A stretch of 64,000 bases of DNA from assembly GCF_019933235.1 (NCBI RefSeq), contig NZ_CP082945.1:5121501-5185500 (forward strand), given 5' to 3'. The stretch comes from Streptomyces angustmyceticus (lineage in GTDB: Bacteria; Actinomycetota; Actinomycetes; Streptomycetales; Streptomycetaceae). The notes below the pieces were generated by a model. The model had not been told where the DNA came from. It searched no databases and saw only the letters and a list, made by a program, of their open reading frames with translations. Each line of letters begins with the position of its first letter. Positions within the stretch are counted from its first letter, which is position 1. A program made the translations under genes and the position numbers. Shown here one piece after another: positions 49,894 through 58,468 of the stretch.

Positions 49894-51789
49894 TCAGCGC
49901 GCGTACAGCCCCGCCGCGGCCCATCTGCGGCGGTCGCGCCGGGTACCGGGCTCCTCGCGCTTGCCCTCCGCGTACAGGGCGTCGATCTCCGCCGCGTACG
50001 TCCGCACGATCGCCGCCCGCCGCAGTTTGAGCGACGGCGTCATCAGCCCGGACTCCTGGCTGAACTCCTCGGGCAGCACCCGGAAGGCGCGGATCGACTC
50101 GGACCGCGACACCGACGCGTTCGCGCGGGCCACCGCCCGCCGGACCTCCGCCTGCAGCTGCTCCTCCGGCGACGGCGCGGTGCTGCCCGGTCCCGGCTCG
50201 TCGCGCAGCCCCCGCCAGTGCGACAGCGCCTCGGGGTCCAGCGTGATCAGCGCGGTGACGTAGGGCCGGTTGTCGCCGACCACCACGCACTGCGAGATCA
50301 GCGGATGGGCGCACAGCCGCTGCTCCAGGCCCTGCGGGGCCACGCTCTTGCCGTTGCTGGTGATGATGACGTCCTTCTTGCGGCCGGTGATGACGAGGTA
50401 GCCGTCCTCGTCCAGGTGGCCCAGGTCGCCGGTCGGCAGCCAGCCGTCGTACAGCCCGCTGCCCGGCGCGCCGTCCTCGTCGAGGTACCCGGCGAACACC
50501 ACCGGGCCGCGCACCCACACCTCGCCGTCCAGCGCCAGGTGCACCGCGCTGCCCGGCAGCGGACGGCCCACCGTCCCGAACCGCACCCTGCCGGGCGGCT
50601 GCACGGTGATCGCGCCGCTGGTCTCCGTCAGGCCGTAGCCGTCGTAGACGGTGATGCCGATCCCGGCGAAGAGCAGGCCCAGTTCGCGGAAGAGCGGCGA
50701 GCCGCCGGAGACCGCGGTCCGCACCCGGCCGCCCAGCGTCTCGCGGATGCGCGCGTACACCAGCCGGTCGTAGAGCGCGTGCCGGGCCCGCAGGAACGGG
50801 TCGGGCCCGCGCCCGCCCCGCCCCTCCTCGGCGAGCGCCTCCGCGTAGCGCACCGCCACCGTCATCGCCGCGTCGAACGTCCGCAGCCGGCCCGCGGCTT
50901 CGGCGGCCAGCCGGGCGCGGGTGCAGATCTTCTCGAAGACGTACGGCACCGCGAACAGGAAGGTCGGACGGAACGACGCGAGGGCCGGCAGCAGCTCCTG
51001 CGAGGCCGCGTCGGGCTGGTGGGCGAGCTTCACCCCGCCGCGCAGACAGGCGACTTGCACCATCAGCCCGTAGATGTGCGCGAACGGCAGGAAGGCCAGC
51101 AGCGAGGGGCGCTCGCCGGGCGGGGCCAGCAGCCCGCCCCAGCCCGCGTACAGGGTGTCGCACTCGGCGGCGAGATTGGCATGGGTGATCACACAGCCGC
51201 GCGGGCGCCCGGTGGTCCCCGAGGTGTACACGATGGCCGCGACGCCGTCCGGGGAGACCGCGTGCCGCAGCCGGTGCACGTCCGCCTCCGGCAGCCGGGT
51301 GCCCTCCTCCGCCAGCCGCCGGACGCAGTCCAGGTCCAGCTGCCACAGCCGGCGCAGCGCGGCCTCCTCGTCGCAGGCCTCGGCCACGGTCATGGCCTGC
51401 GCCTCGTTCTCCACCACGATCGCGGTGACCCTCGCCCCGACCAGGATGCAGCGCAGCTGCTCGGCCGAGGCGGTCGGATAGACCGGTACCAGCTGTCCGC
51501 CGATCGCCCACAGCGCATAACTGAACAGCGTCCACTCGTAGCGCGTACGGGACATCAGCGCGACGCGGGTGCCCGGCCGCACCCCGTCCGCCAGCAGCCC
51601 CCTGGCCAGGGCCATCACTTCGTCCCGGAACTCCGCCGCGGACACCTCCTGCCAGCCGCCGGGTGTCCGGTCGTCGCGGCGTGCGAGCTGAGCGAAATCC
51701 GGCTGGTGGGTCGCGGTGTCGAATACGGAGTCGGCGAGACCGCCGGTCCGCAGTGGAGCCGCCACGGCCGGAACGCTGATGTCGCGCAC
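49894..51789 (-). CDS. AMP-dependent long-chain acyl-CoA synthetase-like enzyme
   Basis: The 631-residue ANL-superfamily ligase adenylates a carboxylic acid, then loads it onto CoA. The P-loop is YTSGTTGRPRG, followed by FLPFAHIYGLMVQ, YDGYGLTETSGAITVQP (A5), LPTGDLGHLDEDGYL (A7) and ITGRKKDVIITSNGKSVAP (A8, catalytic hinge). This matches FadD15-like long-chain enzymes. GTG 51789 has AGGAGGT 4 bases upstream. It is divergent from the DUF6412 gene and stands alone. Chain-length preference is not readable by eye. Confidence 0.9.
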   Translation of the reverse strand: MRDISVPAVAAPLRTGGLADSVFDTATHQPDFAQLARRDDRTPGGWQEVSAAEFRDEVMALARGLLADGVRPGTRVALMSRTRYEWTLFSYALWAIGGQLVPVYPTASAEQLRCILVGARVTAIVVENEAQAMTVAEACDEEAALRRLWQLDLDCVRRLAEEGTRLPEADVHRLRHAVSPDGVAAIVYTSGTTGRPRGCVITHANLAAECDTLYAGWGGLLAPPGERPSLLAFLPFAHIYGLMVQVACLRGGVKLAHQPDAASQELLPALASFRPTFLFAVPYVFEKICTRARLAAEAAGRLRTFDAAMTVAVRYAEALAEEGRGGRGPDPFLRARHALYDRLVYARIRETLGGRVRTAVSGGSPLFRELGLLFAGIGITVYDGYGLTETSGAITVQPPGRVRFGTVGRPLPGSAVHLALDGEVWVRGPVVFAGYLDEDGAPGSGLYDGWLPTGDLGHLDEDGYLVITGRKKDVIITSNGKSVAPQGLEQRLCAHPLISQCVVVGDNRPYVTALITLDPEALSHWRGLRDEPGPGSTAPSPEEQLQAEVRRAVARANASVSRSESIRAFRVLPEEFSQESGLMTPSLKLRRAAIVRTYAAEIDALYAEGKREEPGTRRDRRRWAAAGLYAR

Positions 51790-51950
51790 AGCACCTCCTA
51801 GGTGTTCCCCCTTGGTCCCCCTGGTCCTGCCGACGTCCCGACGGCAGGGGGGCAAGTTATCGGCCGGTCTCCCCGCTGCCCAGATCTGTGGCTACTCTTG
51901 AGCGGAAGCCGATAAGTCTTGACGACCGGACAACCCGAGGAGGGCGCCGG

Positions 51951-52256
51951 ATGTACCGCATCGTCCAGGCATGGCGCCTGTACACCTCGGCGCTCCTGTT
52001 CGTCCTGGCCGGGTTCCTGCTCACGCAGACCGGGCTCACCACCGCGCTGACCGCCGCCGCGACCACCGGCGCGCTGCTGCTGCTGTGCCGCGCCTTCCTG
52101 ATCGCGGCCCTCGCCCGGCCCGTACCACCCGGCCGGATCCGAACGGCCCTGCGCGACCGCGAGCGGCGCACGGCCTTCCTGCCGCAACGCGATCCCGACG
52201 CCGCCGGCCGCCCGCGCCCCCGAGCCCCGGGCCGTCCCCTCCCGACGGCCGCGTAG
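51951..52256 (+). CDS. DUF6412 small membrane protein
   Basis: The 101-residue protein has two hydrophobic helices (LYTSALLFVLAGFLLTQTGL and ATTGALLLLCRAFLIAAL) and a basic, Arg/Pro-rich C-terminus with RERRTAFLPQRDPDAAGRP. This small family typically sits directly before a YidC-like gene, as here (98 bases). It may assist that insertase. CGAGGAGGG precedes ATG 51951. Confidence 0.82.
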   Translation: MYRIVQAWRLYTSALLFVLAGFLLTQTGLTTALTAAATTGALLLLCRAFLIAALARPVPPGRIRTALRDRERRTAFLPQRDPDAAGRPRPRAPGRPLPTAA

Positions 52257-52354
52257 GCGCACGCTCCGGTCACCGCACCGCACCCCGCGTCCGCGCGACT
52301 CGTCACGCCGCATTCCTGTCTCCCGGCACGACGAGACCCGTGGAGGGCTCACCC

Positions 52355-53413
52355 ATGTCCATGTTCGGCTTTCTCGGCGAGGCGCTGGCGCACGGCGCCG
52401 AGGCGATCGCCCCGCTCTTCGGCACCGCGGCCATGGCCGCCGCCATCGTCCTGTGCACCCTCGGCGTCCGCGCCGCCCTGCATCCGCTCGCCCGCGCCGC
52501 GGCCCGCGGCGAACAGGCCCGCTCGGCGCTCGCGCCGCGGATGGCCGAGCTGCAGCGCAAGCACAAGGGCAACCCCGAGCGGCTGCAGAAGGCGGTGTCC
52601 GAGCTGTACGCCGAGACCGGCTCCTCGCCGCTGGCCGGCTGCCTGCCGACCCTGCTGCAACTGCCCGTCTTCTTCGTGATGTACCACCTGTTCTCCACGG
52701 GGGGCGGCGGCCTCCAGGACCACACGCTGCTGGGGGCGCCGCTGGGCGGCCACTGGAGCCGGGCGCTGGCGGACGGCGGGGTGTTCGGGCCGCAGGGGCG
52801 GGTCTACCTCGCGCTGTTCGCGCTGATCGCGGCCGTCGCCACCTGGAACTTCCGGCGGGCCAGGGCCGCGGCGGCCGCGGCCCCGCAGCCGGCCGCGGGC
52901 GGCGCGGCGCTGCCCGGGATGTCCTCCCTGGCCAAGGTGATGCCGCTGCTGTCCTTCGCCACGCTGATCACCCTGGCCGTGGTGCCGCTGGCCGCCGGGC
53001 TCTACGTCGTCACCACGACGACCTGGACGGCGTGCGAGCGGGCGCTGCTGCAGCGGAACCGGGGGCGCGGCGAGCCGGCGGCGGCCGCCGCGAAGGCGCC
53101 CGCGGGCAAGCCGTCCCGCACCGCGGCGCGGGCCGCCGCCCCGTCCGGGGAGCGGACCCCCGCACCGGCTGACGGCACGTCGGGCGCCCGGGTCCCGCAG
53201 CAGCGCCCGGCGCCGCGCCGCACGGACGGGAAGGGCGGGCCGAAGACCCGCGCGGCCCGCCGGGCCGCGGCCCGCGCCCGGGCCAACTCCCGTGCGGGCT
53301 CCCGCACCGGGACCCCGGCCGACGGGGCGAAGCCGCAGGCGAAGGGCGCGGGCCGCGGCCGTACGGACGGTACGGACGCGGCTTCCGCGGCGATCGCCAC
53401 CACCCCTCGGTAG
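52355..53413 (+). CDS. YidC/Oxa1-family membrane protein insertase (second copy)
   Basis: The 352-residue protein has the YidC core with five helices: VLCTLGVRAALHPLARAAAR, RMAELQRKHKGNPERLQK (cytoplasmic hairpin) and the conserved GCLPTLLQLPVFFVMYHLF. The C-terminal about 130 residues are a disordered, basic Lys/Arg/Ala tail that could bind ribosomes. It lacks the setting of the housekeeping yidC (rpmH-rnpA-yidC-jag), so it is an accessory paralogue. GGAGG is 9 bases upstream of ATG 52355. Confidence 0.85.
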   Translation: MSMFGFLGEALAHGAEAIAPLFGTAAMAAAIVLCTLGVRAALHPLARAAARGEQARSALAPRMAELQRKHKGNPERLQKAVSELYAETGSSPLAGCLPTLLQLPVFFVMYHLFSTGGGGLQDHTLLGAPLGGHWSRALADGGVFGPQGRVYLALFALIAAVATWNFRRARAAAAAAPQPAAGGAALPGMSSLAKVMPLLSFATLITLAVVPLAAGLYVVTTTTWTACERALLQRNRGRGEPAAAAAKAPAGKPSRTAARAAAPSGERTPAPADGTSGARVPQQRPAPRRTDGKGGPKTRAARRAAARARANSRAGSRTGTPADGAKPQAKGAGRGRTDGTDAASAAIATTPR

Positions 53414-53414
53414 C

Positions 53415-53456
53415 GGTCCAGTCCGTGAACGGGGTCTTGCGGACTGGACCCCGTTC
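53415..53456 (+). terminator. interleaved hairpins after yidC paralogue
   Basis: Two stems compete: 53415-53425 with 53440-53450 (11 bp) and 53427-53436 with 53447-53456 (10 bp). They share bases 53447-53450, so only one can form fully, or a pseudoknot forms. Simple termination after yidC is the conservative reading. Confidence 0.55.
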
Positions 53457-53552
53457 TCGGAGGATCAACCAAATCGCTCGATGGCCGTCCCCCATCGGCC
53501 GGCCCGGGAAATCCCTTTCCGGGCCGACCCTTCGACCACGGGAGTGGAACCG

Positions 53553-54410
53553 ATGAAGCTGCTGCGTGTCGGCACGGTGGGGGCGGAACGCCCGGCGCTG
53601 CTCGACGAAGCGGGGGTCCTGCGGGACCTGTCCGGCCTGGTGGGGGACATCGACCCGGCGCTGCTCGCGGACGACGCGGCACTGGCGCGCCTGCGCGCCG
53701 CCGCCGCCTCCGGCGAGCTGCCCGAACTCGACGCGGCCGGGCTGCGCACCGGCCCGCCGCTGACCGGGATCGGCAAGATCGTGTGCATCGGGCTGAACTA
53801 CCACGACCACGCCAGGGAGACGGGGGCCGCGCCCCCCGAGGAGCCCATCCTCTTCATGAAAGCCCCGGACACCGTCGTCGGCCCCGAGGACACCGTGCTG
53901 GTCCCGCGGGGCAGCGCGAAGACCGACTGGGAGGTGGAGCTGGCGGTCGTCATCGGCCGCCGGGCCCGCTACCTGGAGAGCGACGAACAGGCGCTGGCGG
54001 CGGTGGCCGGCTACGCGGTCGCGCACGACGTCTCCGAGCGCGCCTTCCAGATCGAGCGCGGCGGCCAGTGGGACAAGGGCAAGAACTGCGAGACGTTCAA
54101 CCCCCTTGGCCCGTGGCTGGTGACCGCCGACGAGGTCCCCGACCCGCAGGCCCTCGGCCTGCGCCTGTGGGTCAACGGCGAGCTGAAGCAGGACGGCACC
54201 ACCGCCGAGCAGATCTTCCCGGTGGCCGAAGTCGTCCGCTACGTCAGCCAGTTCATGACCCTGCACCCCGGCGACGTCATCAACACCGGCACCCCGGCCG
54301 GCGTCGCCATGGGCCACCCGGACCCCAAGCCGTATCTTCGGGCCGGCGACGTGGTGGAGCTGGAGATCGACGGGCTGGGGCGACAGCGGCAGGCCCTCCG
54401 AGGGGCCTAG
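53553..54410 (+). CDS. fumarylacetoacetate hydrolase family protein
   Basis: The 285-residue enzyme has an N-terminal domain (MKLLRVGTVGAERPALLDE) and the FAH catalytic domain: GKIVCIGLNYHDHARETG, EEPILFMKAPDTVVGPEDTV, KTDWEVELAVVIGRRAR (metal-binding Glu/Asp), ERGGQWDKGKNCETFNPLGPW and HPGDVINTGTPAGVAMG. This matches 2-hydroxyhepta-2,4-diene-1,7-dioate isomerase or oxaloacetate decarboxylase-type enzymes of aromatic catabolism. The reaction is unassigned. ATG 53553 with GGAG upstream. Confidence 0.88.
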   Translation: MKLLRVGTVGAERPALLDEAGVLRDLSGLVGDIDPALLADDAALARLRAAAASGELPELDAAGLRTGPPLTGIGKIVCIGLNYHDHARETGAAPPEEPILFMKAPDTVVGPEDTVLVPRGSAKTDWEVELAVVIGRRARYLESDEQALAAVAGYAVAHDVSERAFQIERGGQWDKGKNCETFNPLGPWLVTADEVPDPQALGLRLWVNGELKQDGTTAEQIFPVAEVVRYVSQFMTLHPGDVINTGTPAGVAMGHPDPKPYLRAGDVVELEIDGLGRQRQALRGA

Positions 54411-54847
54411 GTTTTTCCCACGTTTTTGGCTTTCCCGCCGTGGGGGTTTGTCGCCGTGGCGCCTGCGGCGGGCGGGTGGTTGGTGGGTGCGGTGACGGGC
54501 CTCCGGGGCCGGCCCGTCCCCTCCCGTTGGGGGAGTTGTTCAGGTGAGTGGGGGCGGGCGTCCGTAGGGCAGGTCAGTTGGGCTTCGCGAGGTGCAGTGG
54601 ACCACCGACGGCCACCCCCACCAACCGTTTTTCCCACCCACCCACGGGAGGGGACGGGCCGGAGCGGGTGGGGGTGTCCGGACGTAAAGCGAAGCAGTCC
54701 GGACACCCCCACCCGCGCAGGCCCGTCACCGCACCCCGACAGCCCCGCGCAGCGGACCCGGCCCGCCGCCAGGCGCAACGGCGGGACAGCCAAAAGCGGG
54801 GCAGAGGCAAAGCGCAGCGGAACGTCGGGAAGACGAAAACGCGGGAT
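54411..54847. repeat. large nested inverted-repeat element
   Basis: The 437-base gene-free stretch folds into a rooted, branched structure. Outer arms: 54485-54502 with 54719-54736 (18 bp perfect), flanked by an imperfect pair near 54424-54441 and 54776-54795 (17 of 18). Inside are two perfect 19-bp hairpins, 54509-54527 with 54644-54662, and 54664-54682 with 54698-54716. No ORF is credible. It may be a palindromic repeat family, a MITE or a structured RNA. Confidence 0.75.
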
Positions 54848-55963
54848 TCAGCCCACGACCCGGACCGTGCAGCCTTCCGCGGCCGAGCGCCTCGCGGCCT
54901 CCAGGACACGCAAGGCGGCCGCGGCCTCGGTGGCGGTCACCGGAGGGCGGCCGCCCTCCCGCAGGGCCCGCGCGATCGCGGCGTAGTAGGCGGGATAGTC
55001 GCCCGGCAGCGTCGGCACCGGCTCGCCGCCGCCGGTCTGGGGGGACGAGCCGGCGCCGAGCCGGCCCCGGCGGGACTCCGGTTCCACGCCCCATTCGTCC
55101 TGCGCGTCGCCGGGCCGGCGGCCCTCGCGCAGGGCGGCCTCCTGCGGGTCCAGGCCGTGCTTCACGTAGCCGGCCCGGTTGCCCAGCACCCGGAAGCGCG
55201 GGCCGAGCATGGGGGTGGTGGCGCTCATCCACAGGTGGGAGCGGACGCCGTTGGCGTGGGTGAGGGCGAGGAAGGTGTCGTCGTCGGCCTCGGCCCCCGG
55301 GCGGCGGACGTCGGACTCCGCGTACACGGAGACGACCGGGCCGAAGAGGACCAGCGCCTGGTCGACGAGGTGGCTGCCGAGGTCGTAGAGCAGGCCGCCG
55401 ATCTCGGCCGGGTCGCCGGACTCGCGCCAGCCGCCCTTGGGCCGCGGCCGCCAGCGCTCGAAGCGGGACTCGAAGCGGTGGACGTCGCCGAGCGCGCCGT
55501 CGTCGATCAGCTTGCGGACGGTGCGGAAGTCGTTGTCCCAGCGGCGGTTCTGGAAGACCGAGAGCAGCAGTCCGCGGTCCTCGGCGAGCGCGGCGAGCTT
55601 CTCGGCCTCGGCGGCGGTCGCGGCCAGCGGCTTGTCGACGACCACCGGCAGGCCGGCCTCCAGGGCGGCGGTGGCGAGCGGCACATGCGTCTTGTTGGGC
55701 GTCGCCAGCACGATCAGATCGAGGTCCGGGGCGCGGTCGAGCACCGCCTCGGGGGTGTCGACCGTACGGACCCCCGGGTGCTCGGCGCGGGCCTGCGCCT
55801 GCCGCTCGGGGCTGGCGGTGGAGACGGTGTCGAGCTGCAGGCCCTCGGTGGCCGCGATCAGCGGGGCGTGGAAGACCGAGCCCGCCAGGCCGTAGCCGAT
55901 GAGGCCGGTGCGGAGCGGGCGGTGGGGGGCGGCGGTGCCGGTGGAGTCGCTCATCTCGCTCAT
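54848..55963 (-). CDS. Gfo/Idh/MocA-family sugar oxidoreductase
   Basis: The 371-residue NAD(P)-dependent dehydrogenase has the Rossmann motif GLIGYGLAGSVFH, LATPNKTHVPLA, the catalytic lysine in VVDKPLAATAAEAE, and C-terminal-domain VFQNRRWDNDFRTVR, FERWRPRPKGGWRE and DLGSHLVDQALVLFG. This branch acts on inositols, sugars or sugar acids. ATG 55963 is preferred; GTG 55972 or ATG 55954 are in frame. It is divergent from a ROK regulator over 56 bases, so joint regulation through the dyad at 55971-55995 is likely. Confidence 0.87.
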   Translation of the reverse strand: MSEMSDSTGTAAPHRPLRTGLIGYGLAGSVFHAPLIAATEGLQLDTVSTASPERQAQARAEHPGVRTVDTPEAVLDRAPDLDLIVLATPNKTHVPLATAALEAGLPVVVDKPLAATAAEAEKLAALAEDRGLLLSVFQNRRWDNDFRTVRKLIDDGALGDVHRFESRFERWRPRPKGGWRESGDPAEIGGLLYDLGSHLVDQALVLFGPVVSVYAESDVRRPGAEADDDTFLALTHANGVRSHLWMSATTPMLGPRFRVLGNRAGYVKHGLDPQEAALREGRRPGDAQDEWGVEPESRRGRLGAGSSPQTGGGEPVPTLPGDYPAYYAAIARALREGGRPPVTATEAAAALRVLEAARRSAAEGCTVRVVG

Positions 55964-55970
55964 GGGGCCC

Positions 55971-55995
55971 ACTTAAGCAACGGTGTTGCCAAAGT
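55971..55995. promoter_or_regulatory. dyad operator between the oxidoreductase and ROK genes
   Basis: Perfect core GCAACGGTGTTGC (55977-55989) inside a 25-base imperfect palindrome with ACTT and AAGT ends, within the 56-base divergent gap. ROK regulators bind palindromes of this type; assignment is inferred from position. Confidence 0.55.
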
Positions 55996-56019
55996 GCAAG
56001 CGATGCGGACAATGGGTGG

Positions 56020-57156
56020 GTGAGCAGCGACGACCTCCCCCACGACGGCACCGCGGGCCCCCCGGGCGCGGGCCTGCCCGCCCTGCGCGGCCACAACGCC
56101 GCGCTGCTGCTCGGGCTGCTGCGCACGGCCGGCGGAGCGGGGGTCAGCCGCCGCGAGCTCGCCGACCGCACCGGCCTGACCCCGCAGGCCGTCAGCAAGA
56201 TCACCGCCCGGCTGCGGGCCGACGGCCTGGCCGCCGAGGCGGGCCGCCGCGCCTCCACGGGCGGCAAGCCCGCCACCGTCCTGCGGCTGGTCCCCGACGC
56301 CCGGCATGCCGTCGGACTGCACCTGGACCGCGACGAGCTCACCGCCGTCCTGGCCGACCTCACGGGCGCGGCGGTCGCCGTCCGCCGCGCCCCGCTGGAC
56401 TTCGCGGCGGGCGCCGGTCAGGTGCTCGCCACCGCCGGGCGCGAGGTCGCCGCGCTGCGCGCGCAGGCCGGCGGGCCGCCGGTGCTGGGCGCCGGGGTGG
56501 CCTGTCCCGGCCCGCTGGACCACACCACCGGCGTCCTGCACCGGGTCACCGGCGCGCCCCGGTGGGACGGCTTCCCGCTGCGCGAGGCGCTCGCCGAACG
56601 GCTCGGCCTGCCCGTCGTCCTCGACAAGGACACCAACGCGGCGGCCCTGGGCCTCGCCCAGGGGATACCGTCCGGCGCCGGCTCGTTCGGCTACCTCCAT
56701 CTGGGCACCGGCCTGGGCGCCGGGCTCGTCCTGGACGGCGGCCTCTACCGCGGCCCGCGCACCGGCGCCGGCGAGTTCGGCCACCAGACCGTGCAGTGGG
56801 ACGGGCCGCGCTGCGGCTGCGGACGGCGCGGCTGTATCGAGGCGCTGTGCCTGGCCGCGGTGGCCGACGGTGATCTGCCGCGCGCGGCACGGGCGTTGGG
56901 CGTGGGCGCCGCCAACCTCGTCGAGCTGCTGGACATCGACCGGGTGCTGCTCGGCGGCCGCACCGTACTGGCCCACCCCGACGGGTTCCGCATTGGCGTG
57001 GCCGAGGCCCTGGCGGCCCAGGCCCGCGCCCGCGGCAGGACCCCGGTGCCGGTGGAACTCGCCCGCGGCGGAGCCCGGGTGGTCGCCGACGGGGCGGCGG
57101 AACTGGTCCTGGCGCCGCTCTTCGGCCGCCGGCCGGGCGCCCTCACCCCGCCGTGA
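56020..57156 (+). CDS. ROK-family transcriptional regulator
   Basis: The 378-residue protein has an N-terminal winged helix (GVSRRELADRTGLTPQAVSK, then ITARLRADGLAAE) and a ROK sugar-kinase-like domain: DKDTNAAALG, YLHLGTGLGAGLVLDGGLY and the zinc-type GPRCGCGRRGCIEAL. Such proteins repress sugar-utilisation genes and are released by a sugar or sugar phosphate. It probably controls the adjacent oxidoreductase. Its 3' end overlaps a broken GntR remnant by 14 bases. The start is GTG 56020. Confidence 0.85.
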   Translation: MSSDDLPHDGTAGPPGAGLPALRGHNAALLLGLLRTAGGAGVSRRELADRTGLTPQAVSKITARLRADGLAAEAGRRASTGGKPATVLRLVPDARHAVGLHLDRDELTAVLADLTGAAVAVRRAPLDFAAGAGQVLATAGREVAALRAQAGGPPVLGAGVACPGPLDHTTGVLHRVTGAPRWDGFPLREALAERLGLPVVLDKDTNAAALGLAQGIPSGAGSFGYLHLGTGLGAGLVLDGGLYRGPRTGAGEFGHQTVQWDGPRCGCGRRGCIEALCLAAVADGDLPRAARALGVGAANLVELLDIDRVLLGGRTVLAHPDGFRIGVAEALAAQARARGRTPVPVELARGGARVVADGAAELVLAPLFGRRPGALTPP

Positions 57157-57346
57157 ACTCGTACCGCAGCTCGTAGAGATGGCCCGCCTTGACCATCACC
57201 GCGTGGCCTCGATGGGCCGCTCGTCGTCGCTGCGGACGACGCGGAGCGTGCGCAGCACGGGCAGGTCGCCGGGCAGCCGCAGCGCGGTGAACCGCTCCTG
57301 GGTGGGCACGAACCGCTCCTTCCGCTCAACTGTGCTGCCTTTCCCG
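57143..57346 (-). pseudogene. frameshifted C-terminal remnant of a GntR/UTRA regulator
   Basis: On the minus strand the sequence gives ERFVPTQERFTALRLPGDL, VLRTLRVVRSDDERPIEAT and stops. After a one-base deletion near 57199 it continues in another frame as VMVKAGHLYELRYEFTAG. This is the C-terminal half of a UTRA ligand-binding domain. The wing-helix DNA-binding part is absent. The remnant is therefore non-functional. Confidence 0.7.
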
Positions 57347-57688
57347 ACAAGCAGCAAGATTGCCCATGCCCCTGCGGGCCTCCTTGTCCCTCTGCCGGGC
57401 CGTTTCCTGGCGATGCTCGACGAGCGGCAGGTGCCGGACGGTGAACTGCGCTTCCTCGCGGAGCGGCTGGTCGAGGCGTTGCGGGATGTGCTGCGGATCG
57501 CCGAGAGCCGGGGCGCCGGGTGTGGCGCGGCGGAAGATCCGGGGTGAGCGCGGGGGTCAGGGGTCCTGCCTGCTGACTTAGGGTGGGGGCGTCGGCCGTA
57601 CGTACGACGGGTGGGCACTCGCGTGGGCCACGACGCGTGCGGGAGTCGGCCGGCGCCCCTGGTCATCACGTACGGCAGGAGTCCGGCA
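57157..57688. other. 532-bp region with gene remnants
   Basis: No intact gene is seen. The 5' third holds the GntR/UTRA remnant. A plus-strand 44-codon frame at 57413-57547 (MLDERQVPDGELRFLAERLV, then EALRDVLRIAESRG) has protein-like amphipathic helices and may be the end of another lost gene; I rate it weak. TAGGGT at 57579-57584 is a possible promoter for the phosphatase gene. Confidence 0.5.
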
Positions 57689-58468
57689 GTGGCAGAGCGC
57701 AAGCCGATCGAGTCATGGCTCACCGACATGGACGGCGTCCTGATGCACGAGGGCGTTCCGGTCCCCGGGGCGGACGCCTTCATCAAGCGGCTGCGCGAGT
57801 CGGGCAAGCCCTTCCTCGTGCTGACCAACAACTCCATCTACACCCCGCGTGACCTGCACGCCCGCCTGAACCGCATCGGGCTGGACGTGCCGTGGGAGTC
57901 GATCTGGACGTCCGCGCTGGCCACCGCCCAGTTCCTGGACGACCAGCGGCCCGGCGGCACCGCGTACGTCATCGGGGAGGCGGGCCTGACCACCGCCCTG
58001 CACGACATCGGCTACGTCCTGACCGACCACTCCCCGGACTACGTCGTCCTCGGCGAGACCCGCACCTACAGCTTCGAGGCGCTGACGAAGGCGATCCGGC
58101 TGATCAACGAAGGCGCCCGGTTCATCGCCACCAACCCCGACGAGACGGGCCCCTCCCCGCAGGGCGCGCTGCCCGCGACCGGCTCGGTGGCCGCGCTGAT
58201 CACCAAGGCGACGGGCGTCGACCCGTACTTCGTCGGCAAGCCCAACCCGCTGATGATGCGGCACGGCCTCAACGTCATCGGCGCCCACTCCGAGACCTCG
58301 GCGATGATCGGCGACCGGATGGACACCGATGTGCTGGCCGGTCTGGAGGCGGGCATGGAGACCTTCCTCGTCCTGACCGGACTGACCCGCCCCGAGGAGG
58401 TCGACCGGCACCCGTTCCGGCCCTCCCGTGTCGTGGACTCGATCGCGGATCTGATCGACCTGGTGTGA
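57689..58468 (+). CDS. NagD-like HAD-IIA phosphatase
   Basis: The 259-residue phosphatase has HAD motif I LTDMDGVLMHEG (Asp13 nucleophile, Asp15), motif II VLTNNS, the class IIA cap domain (AYVIGEAGLTTALHDIGY), motif III FVGKPNPLMMR (Lys) and motif IV IGDRMDTDVLAG. NagD proteins hydrolyse sugar and nucleotide monophosphates. GTG 57689 has AGGAG 7 bases upstream. It is the next gene after the ROK and GntR remnants; no tight operon. Confidence 0.9.
   Translation: MAERKPIESWLTDMDGVLMHEGVPVPGADAFIKRLRESGKPFLVLTNNSIYTPRDLHARLNRIGLDVPWESIWTSALATAQFLDDQRPGGTAYVIGEAGLTTALHDIGYVLTDHSPDYVVLGETRTYSFEALTKAIRLINEGARFIATNPDETGPSPQGALPATGSVAALITKATGVDPYFVGKPNPLMMRHGLNVIGAHSETSAMIGDRMDTDVLAGLEAGMETFLVLTGLTRPEEVDRHPFRPSRVVDSIADLIDLV

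Noticed and set aside
54426..54986. Protein-coding frames within the inverted-repeat element
   Set aside because: Frames run through the palindromes with Pro/Arg/Gly-rich translation and no ribosome-binding site or domain.
57413..57547. Independent 44-residue gene
   Set aside because: It has helical, protein-like character but no ribosome-binding site and lies among gene remnants, so I did not call it as a gene.
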